In this document: positions 8,161 through 13,169 of the stretch, piece after piece
How the letters are laid out: each line of letters begins with the position of its first letter
How positions within the stretch are numbered: position 1 is the first letter of the stretch
DNA from: Glomus cerebriforme
Lineage: Eukaryota; Glomeromycota; Glomeromycetes; Glomerales; Glomeraceae
NCBI GenBank assembly: GCA_003550305.1
Contig: QKYT01000248.1
Coordinates: 140,391-153,559 of the forward strand
Direction: 5' to 3'
Length of the DNA stretch: 13,169 nucleotides
The notes under the pieces: model-generated
Seen by the model: the letters and a program-made list of their open reading frames with translations, nothing else
Told to the model about the DNA's origin: nothing
Databases searched by the model: none
Made by a program: the position numbers and the translations under genes

Positions 8161-8484
8161 TTTGTTGTAAAGGAGACAACTGTTGTAAAACTGGAATGAT
8201 AATACTAAATTTGGATTTATTACACTTGAAAACAAACGCCCAATATTATATAGTATCTTATCTATTTTTTTTTATTAATAGATTGCTATGCCAAATATAA
8301 GGAAGATGAAAGAATAAGTTTTAGCAATGACAGAATTACGACTAAAAAATATTGCAATAATCGCATATTGATTTAGGGCAAACGCAAGAGTAAACAATAT
8401 GAAAATGCTTTAAATTATATTTCTCCTTTCAATTTAACTAGTTTTCTAGATTAGATGAATAAGTTACACCAACATGTTCCTCCA
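8161..8484. other. Spacer between copy C and direct repeat B
   Basis: Upstream DNA of copy C on the minus strand, without clear similarity to the A or B promoters. A short inverted pair GGCGTTTGTT / AACAAACGCC (8157-8166 and 8230-8239) could form a hairpin. No gene is seen. Confidence 0.45.
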
Positions 8485-8711
8485 ATTTAAGATTACTAAT
8501 TAAAACGTAGAAACATATGCAATTGTTCAGCATTACGCGTACCATAATTAAATTATAAATTTAACAATAAATCAATTGGATATGTTTATTTGTATTTTTC
8601 TTTGACGAAAAATTATAAATATGGAAAGATTCTCCCATGACATCAAAACAAAGTTTTTTTTTCATTTCATATTGCTTATAATTTATCCTCTTTTGTCTTT
8701 TCGAGGTATTA

Positions 8712-8801
8712 ATATGATTATTAAAGCCTTTTTTTTTACTTTCAAAGTTTCTATATTTGGTTACATGCGCATGAATGATAAAAAATTTGAGATCAAAAGG
8801 T
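8712..8801. promoter_or_regulatory. Conserved upstream block of HMG-box copy B
   Basis: Counterpart of 5784-5871, with CATGCGCATG at 8764-8773. A 79-codon frame at 8621-8860 runs over it. The aligned A sequence carries a TGA and a TAG in that frame, so the frame is a chance one. Confidence 0.3.
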
Positions 8802-9022
8802 TACAAACACATTATTCTATGTCACAAGAAAGAATCATCGATAAGGTTTGTCTTCTTTGAAAAAGGGAATAGGATTATGAAGTGTATGTAACAAATAATA
8901 AAAATGATGAAAATTACCAAATCTGGCTTCCAAAATAATTTCTATAGTCACATACTAAGGAAGATTGTACGGTTATATTCATCAATCATTTATTAACCTA
9001 CAAGGTACACTCTCATTATATG

Positions 9023-9214
9023 CAAAAAAAAAAAGGACTTGCCAATTGTTTCCTTTTATTTTGCCAAGAAATGATGAAAGAAAGACCACACAGAATGACA
9101 ATGTCCGACTATAACAAACAAGTATCTGAAATGTAGGAAAGTTTAAGCGATGATCAAAAGAATGTATGGAAAAGAAAATATGAACTCAATCGTGACGCTG
9201 CAAATGAAATTTGT
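9023..9214 (+). pseudogene. HMG-box pseudogene, copy B
   Basis: In the frame starting at 9032 it reads GLANCFLLFCQEMM, then KERPHRMTMSDYNKQVSEM, then TAG at 9134-9136 where copy A has Trp57. After the stop it continues ESLSDDQKNVWKRKYELNRD and AANEI. Defects against copy A are loss of the first 17 or so codons, a frame-shifted ATG at 9021-9023 behind an A-run, Arg33 to Cys, Trp57 to stop, and TGT in place of the final TGA. The few other differences (Ser to Asn, Gly to Ser, Lys to Arg, Glu to Asp, one silent) show a fairly recent duplication. It cannot make a whole HMG box. Confidence 0.8.
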
Positions 9215-10630
9215 TCGATAAAAAAAATATTATATTTGTGTACGATTATCATTTTAAAAATAAAAAATATAAATCATGTGGCAAAATTTTTTCAATGAAA
9301 ATACATAGAAACAAAAAACAGAATATATTAAGTTGATGAAACCAAATATTTAATATAAAATGTATATTAATATTACTGTAATAGTACTTTTATATATGTT
9401 TATAATAAGTAAAGTTTACAAATATATTAGTTACATTAATAAAATAAAGTTTTTTTTTAAGCAGTTTATACGTTACTTTACATTTTTCATAGAGTTTCAT
9501 TCATAGAGTTTCATTCATGCAAAAAAATTCCACTCATGCAAACACTACTGTTCTATATTTTTATTGGTTTAAACATAAAACTATTTACATTACTTTTTAA
9601 ACAGTGATTTACTAATACCTTAAGTAATCTTCACATATCTAAGCTAATACGATTCTAAAAAAAAAAAAAAGTAATTCTTAAAATACGATATTTAGTAAAT
9701 TTTCGTGAGTATTATGTCAACATGAAAGAACTTTAATATTTTAAACAATAATGTTTTAGTCTTAAACTAAATTAAGCTAAATTAGTGATTTATTCGGTTG
9801 CTTATGCGTTGTAATACTTTTCGTTTCATTTATAAAATAAATGATTTTAAAATAATGATACACGTGACAATCGTGACATGATCATGACCTAATTTACTTT
9901 TTTTACACGTTTAATATTTACTATTATTATTTTACTTTCTCTCCCACTCTCAAAAATTTCCTTTCAACATTATATATTATATCTTAAAAAATAAAAATCG
10001 AAGATTAAGATTGTTTGAAATGAAATTTTGAAATGGTTTACAGTAAGTCTTATTGAAAAAAAATCGCCGAATCATAATTTAAAAAGTTAAATTTTACGGT
10101 AATGTTGCTATCCCGATAGAAAAGATCTGTTGTGATAGCTTGAATATTTGCAATCTTTAGTATTATTTAATAAATACTTTTTGGTTTGGAAAGTTCGTGT
10201 TAACTAGCTATTTATATAACTTTTATTTTTATTAGGGTTAGATAGTGGTTATATTATACGACAGAAATATATAAAATAAATTGATCAATCTAAATCAGCA
10301 ATTAATTAATAGATTATTTTAATAAAGAAATCATTCTATTCGGCTATAATATAAATATTGAATGAAAGGCTCTAAATTATTTAATAAACCTTCATTAGAA
10401 TTGAAAATTGGAGTTTCATATTAATTTTGAAAATATAGACTCAAAAAATCTTTATTAGAAAAGTACTGATATTGGATGTAAGGAACATAATATAGTCACT
10501 GGACTAGATGAATAACTTAAAAAATATATATAAATTATTAATACGTACAATAATTACGATGTAACTGATGTAACCATAAAATATATCATGCAGAAAAAGA
10601 TCATAGTCATCATACTAACATATCTTATAT
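9215..10630. other. Non-coding part of direct repeat B
   Basis: Bases 9236-9630 are an insertion relative to A, or a deletion in A. They include a 14-bp tandem pair (CATAGAGTTTCATT, 9488-9515). From 9640 on the sequence follows 6510-7554 of unit A. No gene is seen. Confidence 0.55.
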
Positions 10631-10705
10631 TTAATGAAAAGAAAACAATTGACTTTCGAATGAGTTATTTGTGATTTGTAAAGGTAATTGTATAATCCGA
10701 CTTAA
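10631..10705 (-). pseudogene. Truncated terminal exon of the copy C type
   Basis: On the minus strand, 24 codons and TAA: LSRIIQLPLQITNNSFESQL, then FSFH. Against 7555-7629 there is one silent change (CGA/CGG), two substitutions (Asp to Asn, Asn to Ser) and a 9-bp in-frame gap removing three residues near the end. The exon is cut at 10705, where the direct repeat stops. There is no upstream box, so this is a dead fragment. Confidence 0.6.
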
Positions 10706-10738
10706 CAAGTCTGCGAATAACTGATTATAGATCATGTG

Positions 10739-10939
10739 CAAATATGAATTATGAACATATAGTAATTAATAAATTCTTTAATTATAGCCAATCATCATGT
10801 ATGGCTGGAATTCAAGTTCCAGCTGTGCCTAAAAAAAANCAAATATGAATTATGAACATATAGTAATTAATAAATTCTTTAATTATAGCCAATCATCATG
10901 TATGGCTGGAATTCAAGTTCCAGCTGTGCCTAAAAAAAA
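10739..10939. repeat. Exact 100-bp duplication around a single N (assembly artefact)
   Basis: Bases 10739-10838 and 10840-10939 are identical, separated only by N at 10839, with the join in a poly-A run. This is what an unmerged contig overlap looks like. The genome probably has one copy. Confidence 0.85.
10899..10926. repeat. Short interrupted palindrome
   Basis: GCTGGAA and TTCCAGC are perfect 7-bp stems around TTCAAG. The same hairpin occurs in the duplicated copy 101 bp to the left. It may be no more than part of the coding-like stretch here. Confidence 0.4.
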
Positions 10940-11021
10940 AGGAGAAAAAAATTTAAATTGCAGCGCTCAAGATAATCCCTTTAAAACTTTTTATAGTAAT
11001 TATCTTATTTGTTCCAATTAA

Positions 11022-11343
11022 ACTAACTGAACCATAAAAGAAATGCAAATATTTCTATTACTAATCGGAAAAAGAAAAATGTGAAATGCAAATATACTAT
11101 TTCAAAGTTAAAAATGAACCTGAAATAAAGAAACTAATTAATAATTTGATTAAAAAAAAAANAAAAAAAAAATCCTGAAATTCCATTTAAAATCTTGTTA
11201 TTATTTTTTCTGTTAAAAAAAAAAAGTAAACATCGTTTTAAATATAAAGAAGAACCGATCCTAAAAAAACGCGCATGTAATAAAGCTTATCTATTACTTT
11301 GACATAGTTTTAACATCCATTGTGACAAATGTATTTATTTCTT
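11022..11343. other. A/T-rich DNA inside the right arm
   Basis: Contains a second lone N (11162) inside a long A-run, another sign of uncertain base calling. One minus-free plus-strand stretch (about 11028-11130) reads LNHKRNANISITNRKKKNV and KCKYTISKLKMNLK before a stop. It is Lys/Asn-rich and not convincing. Confidence 0.4.
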
Positions 11344-11771
11344 CAAATATATATTTAATATACATGTTGTGCGAAAATTATCCGGAATATTATCCAAATG
11401 CAGTAATATCTAGAATTTTCCATATCAATATCGTATAACATCCAAGCCAAAAAAATATATACTATAAAAAACAACCAATCAAATTCCGCTACAGGGAAAT
11501 TATATTTTATGTACTGACGCTATTACATATAATAGTTATATAAAAAACCCGAAATATAAAAACAAATTTATATTTATAGCAAATAATTTAAACAATAAAG
11601 AGCATCATATTAATAAAAATTATTTAATAATGAAAAAATAAGCAGATGACGATTTAATAAATAAATAACGCAAAATAATCAATTGTATTCGATTAAAAAA
11701 ATATTATTATTATTTTTATAAAGAAAAATAACCTTCTGTAAATTTTCTCAAAACAACAAAAATTTTAGAAA

Positions 11772-11779
11772 TGACGTCA
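11772..11779. promoter_or_regulatory. TGACGTCA palindrome (CRE/bZIP-type site)
   Basis: Perfect 8-bp cAMP-response-element-like site in a well-conserved part of the right arm. The left arm has TGACGCACGTG at the aligned place (about 1103), so the site is not kept. A chance occurrence is quite possible. Confidence 0.2.
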
Positions 11780-12149
11780 GTATGTCTGAATCATTGGACT
11801 GATTTTATTAATGCCTTAAGAAAGATTGTCCAGCATTTGTAAAATTAGTCACGGTTGGTGATACTGTATAATTTTTCTTAATTTTATTTAATTTTATTTT
11901 ACCTAATCTCAATATTTTTCAAATTTTTTCTTAAAACTTTTATCCTTTAATATTACTATTATTATTTTAATATTATCTTTGAAATTGTTAAATAATAAAA
12001 TTCTTATTAACAGATTATTTTCTATATTATATTCTTTCATTATAGTTATTTATCAATTTTTTCATATATAATAAACCTTTACTTTCCTTTTCTTTATCTT
12101 CAACCGTCTTATTTTATCTTCATAATAGCTTATGAATTTCATTACTGAA

Positions 12150-12890
12150 TTTTATTCTAATTAAGGTGTTATAAAATGGTCTTATATGCAAATTCAAAGA
12201 CCTGTTTTAGTCCAAGTTCATCAGCTCATGTCTAAAGTTTAGTAGTTAACATTTTTACTTTTTCTTTGAAATTAAAGATTGTGTATCTGCAAGCATACTA
12301 ATTATTACTAAAATAAAATAACATTTTTGAAATTTTTTATTTTTGACCTAATTATTTGAACAAATCTCAATAAAAATAAATTTTATTCTCAAGTGTAAAA
12401 TTTCAAAAATATAAAATGATTACAAAATGTGTCATTATTTTACTGATTTAATATTTCAAGCACCTTAACTTCATCAATTTCACATCCAATTTCATATTAA
12501 TAAAATTATCAAATTAAACTTGAATAATGAATAATATTTTGAGTAGTTAATGGACTAAATCATATTCAAATAAAAAATTATTTATAAATTCATTTATTCA
12601 TTCACATAATATTTTGTAATATCCATATTTAAAAGAAATATATTCGATTCTTGTAATAATTCTTTAAAGAATATTGTTATATTTTACGATATTTGAATTT
12701 AGTAAAGCAAATAGTTTCTCTGCTGCTGAATTAATAAACCCGGAAATATTTTTGTTGATATATTAAAAATAAACAATTATAAAGTGCATTTTATTTGTAC
12801 TTCTTGTGTATTGTAACATACAGACATTGATACAGTATACAAATTTAAAATTTCATTTATGAAAATTCTTTATTTATTCAACAAAAAACA
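12150..12890. other. Right-arm-only segment (insertion, or loss from the left arm)
   Basis: The left arm has only about 250 unrelated bases at the matching place. Mostly A/T-rich non-coding sequence. The minus strand at 12762-12667 is open between two stops, reading YINKNISGFINSAAEKLFAL and LNSNIVKYNNIL. After the TAA it goes on RIITRIEYISFKYGYYKILC. These could be a dead coding relic of an inserted element, but the stretch is too short to be sure. Confidence 0.4.
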
Positions 12891-12907
12891 CGATTCTTTT
12901 ATAAAAA

Positions 12908-12925
12908 AAAGTTTGATCAAACTTT
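12908..12925. repeat. 18-bp perfect palindrome, right copy
   Basis: Same AAAGTTTGATCAAACTTT as at 464-481, also next to an eight-base T-run when read on the minus strand. It lies about 160 bp past the stop of the minus-strand kinase-like gene. Confidence 0.8.
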
Positions 12926-13081
12926 ACTAGTCCATTTATGGTAATTAATCATAAAAAAAAAATATTTTTTAAATTACACTTGCAAGTTTCATATAAAGAT
13001 AATTAAGAAGCAGATTTTAAACTATAATTTTGAGAAAAAAATTAAATAAAAAAATACCAATTAAGAAATAATAATTTCATT

Positions 13082-13169
13082 TTAAATTCTTTTAGATTCA
13101 TTATTTTGATCTAAAAAAATAGAATTATAAATTAAACTTGATTACATCCGCATAAACAAAGCTTAATTT
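13082..13169 (-). CDS. Last exon and partial intron of a convergent kinase-like paralogue
   Basis: On the minus strand the intron acceptor TTTTTTTAG ends at 13111 and the exon runs 13110-13082. With the split Asp codon it reads DQNNESKRI and TAA (13084-13082). The intron from 13113 to beyond 13169 matches intron 2 of the left gene, which is 66 bases long, so the donor should lie about ten bases off the window. This is the same C-terminal tail as at 1-301. It differs by lacking one T, so the reading continues four residues past NN before the stop. Catalytic parts are outside. The exon is short, and the call rests on its match to the left gene. Confidence 0.6.

Larger units (their letters stand above)
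8485..10705 (+). repeat. Direct repeat unit B (HMG-box duplication)
   Basis: Second copy of 5460-7639. It begins near ATTACTAATTAAA, shared with A at about 5463, and stops at CGACTTAA (10698-10705). The right break falls within the terminal exon of the facing relic, so B holds a whole plus-strand HMG region and only the tail of the minus-strand one. It carries about 400 bp not found in A (9236-9630). Confidence 0.85.
10696..11021 (+). pseudogene. Unrecognised open stretch, broken by an assembly repeat
   Basis: From 10696 (after TAA 10693-10695) the frame is open to the N at 10839. The same frame resumes in the second repeat copy (ATG 10845) and ends at TAA 11019-11021. With one repeat copy ignored it reads SDLTSLRITDYRSCAN, then MNYEHIVINKFFNYSQSSCM, then AGIQVPAVPKKKGEKNLNCS, then AQDNPFKTFYSNYLICSN. 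The composition is protein-like, but I recognise no family. It begins within a few bases of the break of repeat B, which suggests a gene fragment joined there. The opposite strand also has a T-run plus AG acceptor followed by a 16-codon open frame, so orientation is uncertain. Confidence 0.3.
11344..13169 (-). repeat. Right arm of the large inverted repeat
   Basis: Inverted partner of 245-1577, running off the window. It is longer than the left arm, chiefly because of about 740 bp at 12150-12890 with no partner. The inner end lies at TTGTGCGAAAAT (11367 on), matching ATTTTCGCACAA of the left arm. Its outer end holds the last exon and intron of the convergent kinase-like gene. Confidence 0.85.

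Noticed and set aside
7999..8235. 78-codon minus-strand frame upstream of copy C
   Set aside because: It aligns with non-coding 5' flank of copy A and runs through a long A/T homopolymer. The frame is not shared.
8621..8860. 79-codon plus-strand frame upstream of copy B
   Set aside because: The aligned sequence of copy A has stops in this frame, so it is not a conserved gene.
9021..9116. ATG-initiated frame at the front of copy B
   Set aside because: The ATG is out of frame with the HMG box because of the A-run and gives an unrelated peptide ending at TAA. The box frame is the real relic.
10975..11060. Small intron (GTAATT..CTAAC..AAAAG) after the unrecognised frame
   Set aside because: It has a good branch-like CTAAC, but joining the flanks does not keep a useful open frame, and the intron would be unusually short.
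1..13169. CRISPR array, rRNA, tRNA or bacterial operon
   Set aside because: There is no regular spacer pattern, no recognisable tRNA or rRNA sequence and no ribosome-binding sites. The spliced kinase tail shows the DNA is eukaryotic.
245..13169. Large DNA transposon (Maverick-like) with long terminal inverted repeats
   Set aside because: No transposase, integrase or polymerase coding is seen between the arms, and the arms include a host gene's last exon and intron.

Overview
This is a very A+T-rich eukaryotic window, roughly four-fifths A/T by eye. It has short GT..AG introns, long homopolymer runs and mostly decayed genes. I read it as an arbuscular mycorrhizal fungus of the Rhizophagus irregularis type (Glomeromycotina). 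Two things point there. The left edge encodes the C-terminal tail I associate with that group's hugely expanded protein kinase-like family (motifs YTSRLLNF, LPEPKNSDDYY and IDFTQLKIND, split by two small introns). The middle holds small HMG-box genes of the MATA_HMG type, a family also expanded there. The assignment is from recognition, not from a search.

Layout. Bases 1-301 hold the spliced 3' end of a plus-strand kinase-like gene. The right edge (13082-13169) holds the last exon and part of the last intron of a minus-strand paralogue. The two genes therefore converge on the window. Each is followed by the same downstream DNA, giving a large inverted repeat: about 245-1577 against about 11344-13169. 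It is interrupted by indels, including roughly 740 bp present only in the right arm. Between the arms lie about 9.8 kb.

1590-5460 is gene-poor. It carries two hairpin (MITE-like) structures, a ten-unit minisatellite at 2799-2983, a relatively GC-rich block at 4041-4206 and one weak coding relic. 5460-10705 is an HMG-box cluster made by nested duplication. Copy A (plus) has an open 82-codon gene. Copy C (minus) faces it, with a decayed box but a well-kept terminal exon. Copy B (plus) is a later direct repeat of A plus the last 24 codons of C, and is a pseudogene with an in-frame stop. 10696-11021 holds an unrecognised open stretch broken by a 100-bp exact repeat around a single N, which looks like an assembly fault.

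Working together: I see no operon-like or pathway relation. The picture is of gene-family birth and death: convergent kinase paralogues bounding an inverted segmental duplication, inside which an HMG-box gene was copied twice and two of the three copies died. The only intact complete gene I support is the 82-residue HMG-box protein at 6210-6458.
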